From Pomphorhynchus laevis (lineage: Eukaryota > Acanthocephala > Palaeacanthocephala > Echinorhynchida > Pomphorhynchidae): a stretch of 64,000 bases of DNA. The notes below the pieces were generated by a model. That model made no database searches. It was not told the origin of the DNA and was given only the letters and a program-made list of their open reading frames with translations. A program made the position numbers and the translations under genes. Where the stretch lies: NCBI GenBank assembly GCA_012934845.2, contig WNNJ02000486.1:1-64000 (forward strand). Direction: 5' to 3'. This document shows positions 41,170-55,800 of this stretch, piece by piece. Numbering within the stretch: position 1 is the stretch's first letter; every line of letters begins with the position of its first letter.

Positions 41170-43350
41170 ATAATAAACTACCCATTGGTCGAAAGTGAGA
41201 AGAGATGTTTTGAGAGTTTACAACCAATTCCCGTGTACTTTCATGAACACAGACAAGCTATCATTGAATATGATCACTGATTACCTACATAAATTATCTA
41301 ATATTCTTGCCCCTATGCTCGAATCCTCTTATGCTGCTAAGTCACCTGCATGGATAGATTCCGACGTCAGACAACTAATAAGTTCACGAAATTGTTTATG
41401 GAAGCTTCAGCGTTCCGACTATAGTTTCTCTGCCAGATATAAATATGTTCGAAATCTTTGTACTAATGAAAGCAACAAAACGATATACATTCGAATCGTC
41501 TATCGCTAATAATGTAGCACGAAATCCAAAAATATTCTGGGCTTATGTTCGTCGTAATATAACCCTTAACACAGAAATCAAGTATGTCCGTAATGCGAAG
41601 GGATGTTGATAACTTCTCAGAGTGGTATTGTGGAATGCCTTGCTACGTCTTTTTCGCTACCGGCAAATAATTCACCTAGAGCTTCTATCACTTCGCATGG
41701 TGTAGCATTAGGACAATCTTAGCGTTTTCTTCCAGTAACGATTAGTGAGATTGCAAGTCAGCTTGATCAGCTTGACTCATTTAGCTCTACCGGTCCTGGT
41801 GACATTTCTCCGTTTCTTTTGAAGAATTTATCTAGATATTTGGCTCCTTCTCTTCTTGCTATTTTTGAGAACAGTTTGACCAGTGGATGTGTTCCTTAAG
41901 TCTGGAAAACTGCCATCGTAGTTCCGATCTCAAAGAAAACCATTGCAACGGCTTGTACTGACTATAGACCAATCAGCCTGACTAGTTCTCTATGCAAAGT
42001 GTTTGAAAAGTTGATCGCCACCCGGATCAGACATCACTTGAAGGAACTCGAAATAATGTCGTCTTCTCAACATGGTTTCCTCCCTAGTCGTTCCTGCTTA
42101 ACTAACTTATTGACTTTACGTGAAATGTGGGTTGAGGCGGTCAGTCGCGGCCAACCAATCAATGTGGTATTCATTGAATTTTCAAGATCATTGGATCGTG
42201 TGCCGCATTAGAGCTTGGTAGCATTACTATTTAACTACGCCATTCCTGTAATGTTGCGTAAGTGGGTTCAAGATTTCCAACGTAATCGATTCTTTAGAGT
42301 GAGAGTTTGTACCCATCTTTCCACTCCCAGACGCGTTTACTATGGTGTTCTGCAGGGTACCGTACTAGGACATCTGCTGTTTATTGTGTTCCTTAACGAT
42401 TTGTTGCTGCTGATTCAGAGTCCCTGTCTTGCTTTTGCTGACGACCTCAAACTATGGTCTGTAGATGATATTGATCCGCTTGGCATTTCCCTGCAGGAAG
42501 ACCTTAATGAAATATACCGATGGAGTGAGGCTACTGGTATGAAGATCAATGTTGACAAATGCGGTCACATGAAATTAGGTAGGCGTTGCGATGACCGTCA
42601 TTTTCGCCTAGGAACTTCAATTCTTAATGGTGTCACGGAGTATAGGGATCTGGGTGTCATGGTGCATAGGACATTGAAATCTCGGTCAAATACAGAGTTT
42701 GCCTATAACAAGGCTTTGCGAGCTGTGTACTGCGTCAAAAATGCATTTAATCGTATTTATCCATATGTTGTCAAACGGCTTTACTGCGCTCTTGTTCGCC
42801 CGCATATAGATTACTGGTGCAAGCGTTTTTCCGTATACTAAGGGAGAGTTCAATAGACTAGAGTCAATCCTTTGTAGAGGTTCTCGAATGTGTATGGATG
42901 GATTATATTCATATCGTGAGCGGCTTGAATTTCTAAAGATACCATCTTTGGGTCAGAGCCTATATTACCTAGATCTTATTGCATTATGGCGAATGGTTAA
43001 TGGGATAGATGGGTTTCCCTCGTGCTATGTTAAAGTTTGTTCTAAGACGCGTCGTGGCCATCCATTGAAACTATTTAAGTTTCCCCACGGTAAAGTAGTG
43101 AGTTTGGCTAGGCTCTCACATCGAGCATTAAACGCCTGGAACACGTTGCCGGAATAGCATGTACCAAGGACTTCTCTTACTTTAAAGTTTAACTGCGTCA
43201 GTGGATTAACGATCATGGCATTCCGGAGGTGTACAATATTATGTAACCGCTATTTACTTATTTTTTCTTTTCTTTTTTTTCATATTTTTCTCATGTGATC
43301 AGTTGAAACAGCCATTTGGCTATAACTTGTAATACTAATAAAAATGAATA
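41170..43350 (+). mobile_element. CR1/Jockey-like LINE ORF2 remnant
   Basis: Plus strand, 5'-truncated in the endonuclease-RT linker (AWIDSDVRQLISSRNCLWK near 41350). RT parts: STGPGDISPFLLKN (about 41790), YRPISLTSSLCKVFEKLIA (about 41970), SSQHGFLPSRSCLTNLL (about 42063), a damaged motif A (FIEFSRSLDRVPH; the first Asp is Glu), motif B GVLQGTVLGHLLFIVFLNDL (about 42342) and motif C FADDLKLW (about 42435). The thumb and C-terminal tail run to about 43160. There are about six breaks. The longest clean part is 208 codons (42215-42841). Confidence 0.8.
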
Positions 43351-43499
43351 AACGATAAAAATAAATTTTAATAAAATGGATTAATAAGAGAAAAAGAATT
43401 TGGAAGATTCGATATAAGTGTAGAGAATAAATTGGAGAAAAGAATATCTGAATTTGATAAGAATTTATTATTGAGTACAATACAAAGCCGCAAATGTTC

Positions 43500-43880
43500 A
43501 CTCAGTTCACTGTTGAAGGCAATACATTCCAAATGTTGATTACACGATGAAAGTGTCTCATTATTCGAGGATTTTTACTAGGGGAAAGTTTATAGAGGGT
43601 TAGGCGATGTCCATGACAATTTATAGCTCTAAACTTTATAACATTTGTGGAATATCTTTCAAATGATTTTACAACTGCCCACATTGTCAAGAGATCAAGA
43701 TGCAGTAGTCGTTGTCTCATTGAAAATAAACCTAACAAGGATAACCTGTCATCATACAAATACAAATTATGAGAGCAAATTCGAGACCCGCGACGAAGCA
43801 CTGATTCAAGATCTGTAATTTCTTTTTTAGTACATGGAAAAACAGCTTGAATGCAATACTCAAGATGTGGACGAACCAAA
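43500..43880 (-). mobile_element. LINE C-terminal fragment
   Basis: One clean 125-codon frame on the minus strand starts MVRPHLEYCIQAVFPCTKKE and contains LRRGSRICSHNLYLYDDRLS and VINIWNVLPSTVN. This is the segment after the RT thumb in CR1-like LINEs (VRPHLEYC, then RAxxxWNxLP). It is convergent with the LINE at 41170-43350 and ends just beyond it. Confidence 0.75.
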
Positions 43881-44187
43881 GAACAATAAAGGAGTTTGAA
43901 GACAGAAGGATTTATTCTCGAGAAGCAATTTTTGATTCATTTTTTATGTGCTATATGTTTGAATAAACTATCAAATAAAAAATGAAACCTACTAAGTTAT
44001 TTAGACATTTATGTACAATTCATCCAAAGTAAAAAATGCCAGTTGAGTTTGTCCAAAGAAAATATAAATAAAATAAGGAGAAACATTTACTGGACAACTT
44101 TGCAAAAACTAAAAAGCCTCATACAATAGTAGAATTAATATTGCCGGCTGCAATCAAAATGTGTAAAATGATTCACGGGGACAAATC
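43881..44187. other. Short spacer, no gene seen
   Basis: No coding region, repeat or RNA gene is recognised. The PLE terminal repeat to its right begins at CAGTACGTATTTAATA. Confidence 0.35.
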
Positions 44188-45220
44188 AAATCAGTACGTA
44201 TTTAATATAATTATAAAATAAACAAAACATAATAATGCTAAATTAAAATTTATTAATTAAATAATAAAATTAATAATTGTTATAAGATTTTCTATAATTT
44301 AAATCAAGTTAAAATAAAAAATTGAAATTTAAAAAGTCATTTTTATGATTTTACTAATAAATAACAGAAATTGTATCAGAATAAGAATTATAGGTCATCA
44401 GGAGGAACTGCTATGCTATCAGGTTTCGGCCCCTAACTCCTCTACCCAACATAGCAGCGGGGCCAAATACATGCTAATGATGTATTTATTCTTATTAAAT
44501 TTGATTATATAGTATCTTATTCTAATACAAAGTATATAATTTATTATCCATCCATAAAAGTTTTCGCTAATGATTTTACATTTATTTTTTATATTATTGT
44601 GTTGATTTATATATTTTACTATTTTCTGCTTGATGTTATTTTTATAGTAACCTAGTTTAAAATATGTGTCTAATAAAATAATTGAATGATTTTTAAGAAA
44701 GCCAATATCATTACATATTGTTGCAATTCTTAAAATTTCATTATTTAATGTATTATATTTTATATTATATGGTATGCATGAATGCTCATGCAAAAATATG
44801 TTTCTTGTAAATTTAAATATGTCATCTTTACGATATAAATTAATAGTAGTTTTTGTTAATGTTAATTTAATGTTCATATCTAGATAAACACCTTCGTTAT
44901 CATCAATATTGGTTTTAATAAGAATGAGGCTACCTGGATAAATTTGTTTACTAATTGAATAAAAATTGCTAGAGTTAAATACACATATCATAAAAATATC
45001 AAACATATATTTCATATATTTATACTGTTTAGATTTATTTTTTACAGAGTCATGAACAAATTCATATTCTATAAAGCTAAAAACAAGTCAGCTATAATTG
45101 GGCTACTATTATCTCCCATTGGAACACTTTTTTACTTGTCTAAATATAAAGTAATCTAGTTTGAAATATGCATCTATTAAATTATTTAATTGATTTTGAA
45201 GAAAACCAATAAAAATTCTG
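44188..45220 (-). mobile_element. PLE fragment: terminal repeat and RT C-terminal half
   Basis: The terminal repeat (44188-44545) lacks the outermost bases but keeps the CAACATAGCAGCGGGGCC block. The RT part runs from about 44550 to 45160, with a long open frame to 45015 that reads through the 3' UTR and into the terminal repeat. The motif C region is damaged (YMFDIFMICVF in place of [12 protein letters not shown]), as is motif B. A tail piece at 45150-45220 repeats part of the thumb region. Confidence 0.8.
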
Positions 45221-45559
45221 TAAAAAGTTTAACCTAAAAACCATTAGTTTATTTTTAACAATGATCACGGTTGTATGTTGTATGAAAGTTTGGTGTCTCC
45301 GCGTAGGTAAGCCTTGCAATAAAGAACTTCTCCAGAGCAACGTTTACACATTCATTAATAATAAATAAATAATTTGTGTTATTCGTGAAATGAAATCATC
45401 GCAGAATGCAAAAACTGCATTCACTGTATGTACCTGCAGCAGAAACCTATTTATGCTCAAATTTAGGAAGGTCAACTTGGTCATCAGATTAATATCGCAA
45501 CTTTCAAGCCTTCATTATCCTCATAATCCTAACTATTAATCAATTAAGTGTGTGAATCC

Positions 45560-45910
45560 TTCAACACTTTGATTCCGAGTTGAATTAGTCGCAATTACAT
45601 TTTGAGAGTTCTTGAAAGAAGTCAGCTGAGATGGCTAGGCCACGTTTTGAGAATGGCTATGGGCGTATTTCTTTTGAATCGTTCAAGTTTGGACTTTCTG
45701 TACGGATACTCCGAGGCAGACCTCGGTATAGATGGAAAGATCAAATTTTCATCTAGTCAATGAATGCTAAGTATTGTATGAAAGGGAAGTTTGGTCGGGC
45801 ACTTAGGTCCGTAACATTTGGTCACGTCTCGTCAGTGCGCTTCCTCCAAAACCCGACCTCCGGACCAATGTAAACGATGAATAAATTTTGATTATTAAAT
45901 AAATGTTATG
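45560..45910 (+). mobile_element. RTE-like LINE 3' end
   Basis: The plus strand reads LRWLGHVLRMAMG (about 45628), the C-terminal signature after the RT in RTE and related LINEs. It ends in a short tail with ATAAATTTTGATTATTAAAT and ATGTTATGTTATG. The rest of the element is absent and the frame has several breaks. Confidence 0.65.
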
Positions 45911-46290
45911 TTATGAAATTTCTTTTTCCAAAAGTTCAAATCGCCTGCACACACATCAAGAGTAGCGATGAAAGCAATTGAAAACGAATTTTAAATGAAT
46001 TAAATACGGTAAGACTGAATGCATATGTCTGCGATTGTATGCACCACTGATTGAAATATAAAAGTACATTTAAGAGAAAAATTGCAACATTATTTTCAAG
46101 CAGAAAAATAAAATACTCAACAGTAAAGCATTAATCATCGTAAAAATAACAGTAAGAATAAAAAACGTGAAGTGTGTCACCATATTTGCGATTTGATTGC
46201 TTGGAAATTCGTTCGTATCCTTTAAAATTAAATATTTCAGTTAGAGCAGATAGAAGGATTGTAAACACACCCAGAAAGTAAGCATTATCG
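45911..46290. other. 3' flank of the convertase gene
   Basis: It should contain the 3' UTR and poly(A) site of the minus-strand convertase gene. I could not choose a single poly(A) signal. No other feature is seen. Confidence 0.35.
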
Positions 46291-49200
46291 CTAAACGACG
46301 ATAATCAATACTAGTGACGACAACAACAATATTTGAGTTATTTTAAACTTGAAAGCTGAACTTGGTGAACGGGGCAGTATCTTGTTGTATCTTATTATGC
46401 TCATGTCCTCGTGTGTTCCATGGACTATTATCGACCAAGATACCAAATCTACAAAGCATGTATGAGATAAAATTAGAGAAACATGAATATTACGTGAATA
46501 TGCGTTGTTAACGTTTACGACTTGCAACTGCCAGGTACCGATCGATTGCTCGCCCCAGAATTGCAGGGTCAAAAAAGGCCATGAATTAAAACCATCCTGA
46601 CTGACATCAGAGCTTCTATGCTATTTTACCCGAATTTCATATGAAAACATACTTTAGAAATAAAACAATTAGGTTTTAGAACTAAATTATAATTTAAATG
46701 ACAATAAAATATTTAAATTCAGTATAAAGGTATTTTAAACTTTAAAATTAAATTTAGTTAGCGGAATTACTGCACATAGACAACATATACATGTCTAACC
46801 TTTATATACATGAAGGTCAGTGTGTTAACTTTGAATGGCAGCAAGCGATGTGTCATGAAACTATCAAATACGGAAATCATTTTACATAATAAGAAATTAT
46901 TTTATATCTTCATGCATAAACAAATCCATCATGTTTTCAAAGGTCGATTAAATGAATTCGTCGTTAATAAATATGATAATCAAAATGACAATTCATTTCT
47001 TCTCCCCAAAACCTCGCGAATTCGCTTTAAACTTTCGTTTCGTTTTCAAGAATAATTTTCAATTTAAAAATAAACAATTATTTACAGCACAAAGAGCCGA
47101 AATTTTAATTTATTTTATTAATTAATTAGAGCTTATTAATAAATAAATAAATTAATTAATTAATATTACATTAAATTTGTTATAAATAATTAAAGAAGGG
47201 AAATGAGCAGATGAACAACAGAAAATAATAAAACTAATGTATTAAAAATTAATTTTGGAATTTGAAACCTTAGTTCACACTTGATTCTTTTAACATCTAT
47301 TCAACCAACAATTTAATATTAATGTATTTTAATGTATTTTAAAATCAACAATTTAAAATTATGATATGAATTATGATATGAATTAATGTATTTTAAAATC
47401 AACAATTTAAAATTATGATATGAATTTAAAGTAGTTTTAGTTAATGTTAATTTAATGTTCATATCTAGATATATACCTTCTTTATCATTAATATTGGTTT
47501 TGGTAAAAATAAGGCTTTCTGGATAAATTTGTTCACTAACTGAATAAAAATATTGAATAAAGATATTAAAATTTTAAGCATAAATTATATAAATAAAAAT
47601 AGATACAAAATCGTTTATCAAATACCATTAGAGAATACTGATTGAGCCTAAAAGTGAAGACTAGAAGAGCATTTGTCCTTAACAATATTGGTTTTTTAAG
47701 AATAAGGCTACCTGGATAAATGTGCTCACTAATTGAATAAAAATTATTAGAATTAAATACACATATATCATCAATATATCGAAACATATATTTCATATAT
47801 TTATATAGTTTAGATTTAGTTTTTACACAGTTATGAACAAATTCATATTCTATAAAGCTTAAAAACAAGTCAGCTATAATTGGGCTACTATTACCACCCA
47901 TTGGAACACCTTTTACTTGTCTAAATATAGATGTCCCTGCTTTTAAATAATTTCGATTTATCAAAATAATTTTAATTTTAATTTAATTATTTAATGTATA
48001 TATGGTATGCATGAATGCTCATGCAAAAATATGTTTCTTGTAAATTTTAATGTCATCTTTACGATATAAATTAATAGTAGTTTTAGTTAATGTTAATTTA
48101 ATGTTCATATCTAGATATACACCTTCTTTATCATTAATATTGACTTTATTAAGAATAAGGCTTTCTGGATAAATTTGTTCACTAATTGAATAAAAATTAT
48201 TAGAATTAAATACACATATATCATCAATGTATCGAAACATATATTTCATATATTTATATAATTTAGATTTAGTTTTTACACAGTTATGAACAAATTCATA
48301 TTCTATAAAGCTTAAAAACAAGTCAGCTATAATTGGGCTACTATTACCACCCATTGGAACACTTTTTTACTTGTCTTTTTACTTTTCATTAATTTTGGAA
48401 TTTAAAACCTTAGTATAAACTTGATTCATCTAACATCTATTTAACTAACATTTTAAAATTGGTGAAATAAAATTAGTGTTTAAAATTAATTTTCGAATTT
48501 AGAACATGAGCATAAACTTGAATTTTAAATTCCTATTCAATCAACAATATAAAAATAATAAAATTAATTTAATTAATTAAAATTAATTTTGGAATTTAAT
48601 TTAGGTTTAAGAAAACCTTAGTTCACACTTGATTCTTCTGACCACTATTCAAATAAAAATTTAAAATTAATGTATTTAGCATTAATTTTAAAATTTAAAA
48701 CATTAGTATAATCTTGATTCATCTAACATCTATTTAACTAACATTATCACCGAAGTAAAATATAATTTTTTCAGCACTTTTCATCTAGCAAGATAGATGA
48801 TTCATTAAGTATTTAACAATGCAATCACCTATTTGAGGGTAAACTTTGCAATGGTATTATTAATAAATATTATTAAAAAATTATTGCTGTTAAGGTTTAA
48901 TTTTATTTTTACAAATTTTTCAAAAATTAATATTAAAATTAGATTCAATTGATTAAATTGGGTTATTTACGATTAAATGGTTGCTTTAAGAATTATAATG
49001 TAATTTAATAAGTTTAGATCTTTGCTAAGGCAACTTTGACGAAGAAATACATACAGGCAATATGTTGCTTTCGGTTTGAGAAGGTGATTTAACGTAAAGT
49101 GCTATTGCTCCTCTAATGTTACTGTTAATTTTTACGATTACTTGAACTTGCTCAATATAACCAATCGAGTCGGGGAAGCAGGTAGAACCGTCAAATCGTA

Positions 49201-52200
49201 GCTCTGATATATATGTTTGATTAACTGGAATTTGCCTTGGAAAATAAAATTTCTTTACAGTTTGTGTTCATAGCGCAAAATATTTAAAGCTAATTAACAG
49301 TTGAAAGGTTATAAAAAATATTTATCAAGGTTTTTGTAATTGTAAGAACAAACGTTTAGGTATATTGTCCAATTCTATGTGCTCTTAAATTGTTCAGGGT
49401 GCTTAAACATCAACAGGAATAATTAATGAAATTGTTGTCCACAATTTTTGACTATTCCAATAGTCCTTTTCAAGCGTTATGTTTTTAATTAATTTAAAAA
49501 CATAATTTAATTAATTAATATTTTTAATACAATATGAATTTAAATTAATATCAGCAAATCTATGAAAACATTTCACTGACCTAAGCAGTAATATCAATAT
49601 GCTGAACTATAACAAGGGGGTCATTCTTATGTGCAAATAATTTATATATCCTTAAGATACGAGTATTCTTTGTTAAAGCATGTTTTAAGTTATTCTGCTT
49701 AAAACATTATATCATTATAATACGATTAATCAATTTATTTAATAAAACATAAAGAAAGAGATGAGAAAAATGTAAAAAAATAATAAATTATAATTAATTA
49801 TTATAATAATTATTAGGACTAGGAATCATAAACCCATTGCGAATGTGCGGTTCAAAGCTTGAAAACTAGGTTAAAATTTGTAATCCCGCAATGAAAGGTC
49901 TAATAGGTGATGACTTGGAAACCCAGCAGAAGCAAATATACAAAAAATCAAAGAATACAACAATAGAGAAGCTTTACGATACAGGCAAAGTATAATAGAA
50001 TTATCATCCAGAGATCTATTTACAATTCTCGAAAACTCAAGCAAAATTGGAGCTTCGGAATAGATCAACATTAATCACGGTGCTAAAGATTTGTACTTAA
50101 TACTCGCGAGTTCCACAATGCTCTGGTAGCTTGTTATAACTGGAAAACCTCGAATCAGGGAAGGTGTGAATGTGGTAAAAGCAATGAAGTCACACACATA
50201 TACTGTCTTGTCGAACTAAAGGAATAGCATTTGTACGCCACAATAGCATAAAGAGGGAACTTGCGAATCAAATTGAAAGGTACGTCGACGAGTTATCCAA
50301 GAACCAATATTACAGAATGTACCTGAAATCACGCTATTCGAAGCAACATCGACGATCAGAGATCATAATGCATGGACATACATAATGTGTAACGGCCTAT
50401 TTGGACATGCAACGGAGCGGTCCTTCCTGGACATCCGCATCTTTAACAGCTTTGCTTCATTATATGCAATGAGTCACATGTCAAATCCTTTGTATACCAC
50501 GAGGAAAGGAATAATAGTAAATACAAAGAACGCATAAACACAATAAAGAGAGCGCATTTTCACCCATATGTTATGCCAAAAACGAGTGGATTATGAAATA
50601 TGACTAACGCTGTGTTAAAGAAGTTAGGATCAATGCATGCTTTGCACACAGAAATACACAAATAATATACATATAAAGAAGCCGTTTGTCTAAAACGATG
50701 TCTCGAGTAGTATCGATGTCCATGCAGGACATTTGTAGCGAGAGACAAGAATTGTAAAAGAAGATTTAACAAATCTGTAAATGTATTATTAAAAAATATT
50801 ATTAAAAAAATAAAAATATATAATTATTATCTGAAATTATTATTTAAATTGCTGTTCAATTTTAATCGGAAATGTTATATGATGAACGATATAATCAATT
50901 TTTTGAAAAAGCATTATAATTAAATTTTTAAATGAGCAACTTAACTCTTCTATGAAAGCCACCATCATCATCAAAAAATATTTTAAAAAATGCATCATCG
51001 TTTATTGTGTTGGTATATATGTAATAAGGAAAGATAAAATTTTGAGAATAACTTCTATAAACACCTCGCGGGAGGAATTTGTTTGCCAAGGAATCTTGTA
51101 GATAGTAATTTTAGTAATCAATTTTGTATCATACATAGGCAGTAGTTGTGAAAAATGGATCAATGAGTCAATTTCGTCAATATCATTTCAGTCTCGAGTT
51201 TGGCCAACGCAAAGAGTAATTTGGAAATACAGTATAACCTAAGTGTATGAACACCGGCTTAATGTGTGCATATACGACCTGACTTGATGAATACGCGTTC
51301 ATTTAATAGTTTAGTAGAACCATTACCGACACATTTACTGGGTCACTCGTTTGCAAATCAGTGAATCAGGTTTGAATCTGCATTTGTTTAATGATTCTCT
51401 TTTAATTAATTTATTATTCAGAACAAAACAGTCAAAAAGCTATTTCGCTCATGTACAAAAAGGAACAAAACAGCTGCAATGATTATATGATCCTGCTCTG
51501 TTAGCTGATATAAAATAGTCAATATCCTATAAATTTGCCATCTTGATTAGCAGCTTATTCTATACAGACAAAAGCTCGCTTAGAATGACGGTATACGCGA
51601 AAACGATGGCCACAAAATTGATCCCATAAGAACATGTAGTATCCTCTGTTCCCAGTTGTCTTTCAAACTTTTATGTAACTGGACGGACAGCCATTAGGAT
51701 TAATAAAGTACAAAAAAACCCGCCGATATATTTATGGTTGTCAATGATTTGAATTGACAAGTCATAAACTGACGGTTGATTAAACTAGATTACCAATATG
51801 CACAGGTCCCCATTTTACGAACATTCAAGAACAATCATGTGCCAGACTACCACTAAAATATAGAATTCTGATAACGTACCAAATTGAAACATCATGAGCT
51901 GATCAAATTTTTAAGTAATTCGCAAAAACCGAATGAAGCGATTTCATCTACATAAAATGTTTAAAGATGACGGCATCGATACGGCTCTATGCATATCTAC
52001 TAAGAGATGATACACATAGGACGATATGTGTGAAAGATGCTTTTGAGATCGATATGGCATCATCAACTCGAACTCTAAAAGAACAAGCGGTAAGGAGTTT
52101 GTAAATTTATTGAATCAGTACATGATCCAGACGTGATTCTGACAGCAGTCTTTTACTGGGAACCAGTCGAATGTCGTGTAAAATACAGGGTACATATTCC

Positions 52201-52819
52201 AGTTATATCGTTATATCGAAGACCAATTATTTAGCAACAAATTTGGATTAAAAATTAATCGTAGCCAGTTTTGGCTTCTGGAACACAGTTTCAAGTGATT
52301 TTTCGCAATAACAATTTATATAATGACGCATTCCTTCAGGAATCCTGTGAAAAATTCAGTGCACTCGTAAACAACGGACATATATAAAGAATAACTAGAA
52401 GGTTCACACACGCAACATGCCAGTAAAATCGCTTTAAGCACCTGAGCTTCACATATAATCGTGAGAGGAATTGCTGGAGTCTTCTTTACAGTTATCACAA
52501 AATCAGTCGAAACGCATCCTAACCACTTCATCCGAGTGACGATGACTGCTGGGTGTTTAGGAACATTAGACTGATGGAGATAATTATCGAAATCCAGTTA
52601 ATTAGCAGCAAATATCAATTAAAAATCAATTGTAGCCAGTTTTGGCTCCTGGACCATAGTTTCAAGTAATTTTTCCCACTAATTGTATATATTTTTTCAG
52701 ATATTTATAACCTGATATCTGCTGTAACCAGATCTTTATATTTGGTTACAAAATTTACCTGAAAATATTTGATGAGTCTTAAAATAATGACCCCAGAGCG
52801 CGGTTCAGTCACGATAAAT

Positions 52820-52858
<39 letters not shown>

Positions 52859-55800
52859 CTTCAGAAATAATAAAAACAGGCCTACATAAAGAGTAAAGTA
52901 CATTTAAGGTATAAACGCGTATTGTAATCTTAACATTATGCTTGAACTATAATTGATTACAACACACTAAATATGATAATAATAACTCTCACAAATTAAA
53001 GGTCTTTCAAAAGTTTTATTTGTTCATGCCTACATAACGTAAAACACATTTAAGGTACATAAGTACACTCACTATTAAAAGTAGAATTTAATGCATTTAT
53101 TCAAACGCATTAGCAAAATGTTTATTTAGGATTATTATTTATGGTTATTTTAAAAATCGTAAAGCGAAATATATTACAACTTAATTCTTTAATTTATGCT
53201 ATTTAATTACATGTATTTATAAAATTGATAAGTGAATAAAATTCGCTCACTTGTTTACATAAGCAGTTTCGGATTTACAGGAAATCATTGGATCAACCTT
53301 GACCCAGTTTAAAGCAAAATGTATCATTAAACCAGCATCCATCAACCCGAATCCATATGAATTACTGACTAATACAAAAATACGGAATAAAAATGTGTAT
53401 AAAATAGAGATTGTAATAACCTCGGAAGCCAGCTGCATTTGTCATAAATCGTGCTCCTCCAAGTATTGCGTCATATCGTGAACCCAAAACGCATATATAC
53501 ATAACATCTCGCCATGTTAAATCTGGCCTTAAAATTAAACAACTACGTTTATTATAAGAACAGATTCCAAATGAAAATGTTTAAAGTTTCTAAAATGGAA
53601 AATTAACCAAACAATTTCTTGGAAGATAATGAAAATGCTATATAATGGTCAGGAAACTTAATTTTAAAAATATAAGAGAAATCAATTAAATTAGATAAAG
53701 GAATTGTTACAAAAGTTATATTGCCCTATATATTTAAATATTTAAAGTTACAGTAAATAACAGCATTGGATTTTAAAATATAAAAGCTGTTTTGTTAATA
53801 AGGCACATCGGATCAAAAATGAAATTTGCACAGAATATAAGTTCCGTGAAGGATTTATATAGTTGAGATGTAAAGGTATGATATGGAATAAATATCAATG
53901 ATTAACGAGACAATAAATGAGCTGCTTCAAAATCTTGGTTAAATAGTTTCCTGGTTTGTTCATAAATGTGAAAGAGAATTCGTTCACTGCATGATAATTG
54001 AAAGTCTCGAAATATGGAGTGGTGTGCTATCTGTGTGCAAACATTATAAGTATGATTGAGATTTGACTACGGTAAAATGTATTTGTGTATGATGTTCCAA
54101 ACGATCCTTAATAGTAAACTGAAAAAATTTAACTGTTTTAAATATTTGTAAAGGCACATTAAATCATTTCATACAGTTATTTTATATAATACCTTGTGCC
54201 ATTAATGTACTCGCTTACAATATCATCAGTCCAAATGACTTTGTGTTAACGAAGATTGACTAATGTGAATTTAACATTTTGTTTCTGATGATGGTATCAA
54301 CATGTAGCAACCTAAGCTCTTAAAACCTGAAACCTAGATTTCGTAAACCCAGATTCCATAAGCCTAGATTCCGTAATCCTAGATTCCGTAAACCTAGATT
54401 CCGTAAACCTAGATTTCGTAAACCTAGATTTCGTAAATCTAAATTCCGTAAACCTAGATGCCCTAAACCTAGATTCCGTAAACCTGAATTCCGTAAACCT
54501 AGATTTCGTAAACCTAGATTCCGTAAACCTAGATTTCGTAAACCTAGATTCCGTAAACCTAGATTCCGTAAACCTAGATTCCGTAAACTTAGATTCCGTA
54601 AACATAGATTCTGTAAACCTAAATTCCGTAAACCTAAATTTCGTAATCTTAGATTCCGTAAACCTAGATTCCGTAAACCTAGATTTCGTAAACCCAGATT
54701 CCGTAAGCCTAGATTCCGTACACCCAGATTCCGTAAGCCTAGATTCCGTAAGCATAGATTCCGTAAACCTAGATTCCGTAAACCTAGATTCTGTAAACCT
54801 AGATTCCGTAAACCTAGATTTCCTAAACCTAGATTCCGTAAACCTAGATTTCGTAAACCTAGATTTTGTAAACCCAGATTCCGTAAACCTAGATTCCGTT
54901 AACCTGGATTCCGTAAACCTAGATTCCGTAAACCTGGGTTCCGTAAGCCTAGATTCCGTAAACCTAGATTTCGTACTAGATTTAGAAAGCCTAAATTAAG
55001 TGAAACCTAGATTCCGTAAACCTAGATTCCGTAAAATTAGATTCCGTAAGCCTAGATTTCGTAAAACCAGATTCCGTAAGCCTATATTCCGTAAACCTAG
55101 ATTCCGTAAACTTAGTTTCCGTAAACCTAGATTCCGTAAACCTAGGTTCCGTAAGCCTAGATTTCGTAAACCCAGATTCCAAAAGCCTAGATTCCGTAAA
55201 CCTAGATTCCGTAAACATAGATTCTGTAAACTTAGATTCCGAAACCTAAATTTCGTAAACCTAGATTCCGTTAACCTACATTCCGTAAACCTAGATTACG
55301 TAAACCTAGATTCCGTAAGCCTAGATTCCGTAAACCTAGATACCGTAAACCTAGATTCCGTAAACCTAGATTCCGTAAACCTAGATTTCGTACTAGATTT
55401 AGAAAACCTAAATTAAGTGAAACCTAGATTACGTAAACCTAGATTCCGTAAGCCTAGATTCCGTAAACCTAGATACCGTAAACCTAGATTTCGTACTAGA
55501 TTTAGAAAGCCTAAATTAAGTGAAACCTAGATTCCGTAAACCTAGATTCCGTAAACTTAGATTCCGTAAGCCTAGATTTCGTAAAACCAGATTCCGTAAG
55601 CCTATATTCCGTAAACCTAGATTCCGTAAACTTAGTTTCCGTAAACCTAGATTCCGTAAACCTAGGTTCTGTAAGCCTAGATTCCGTAAACCTAGATTTC
55701 GTAAACCCAGATTCCGAAAGCCTAGATTCCGTAAACCTAGATTCCGTAAACATAGATTCTGTAAACCTAGATTCCGAAACATAAATTTCGTAAACCTAGA

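Noticed and set aside
52316-52531. Candidate extra P-domain exon of the convertase
   Set aside because: The frame has no P-domain motif, and the exons on either side already join in phase without it.
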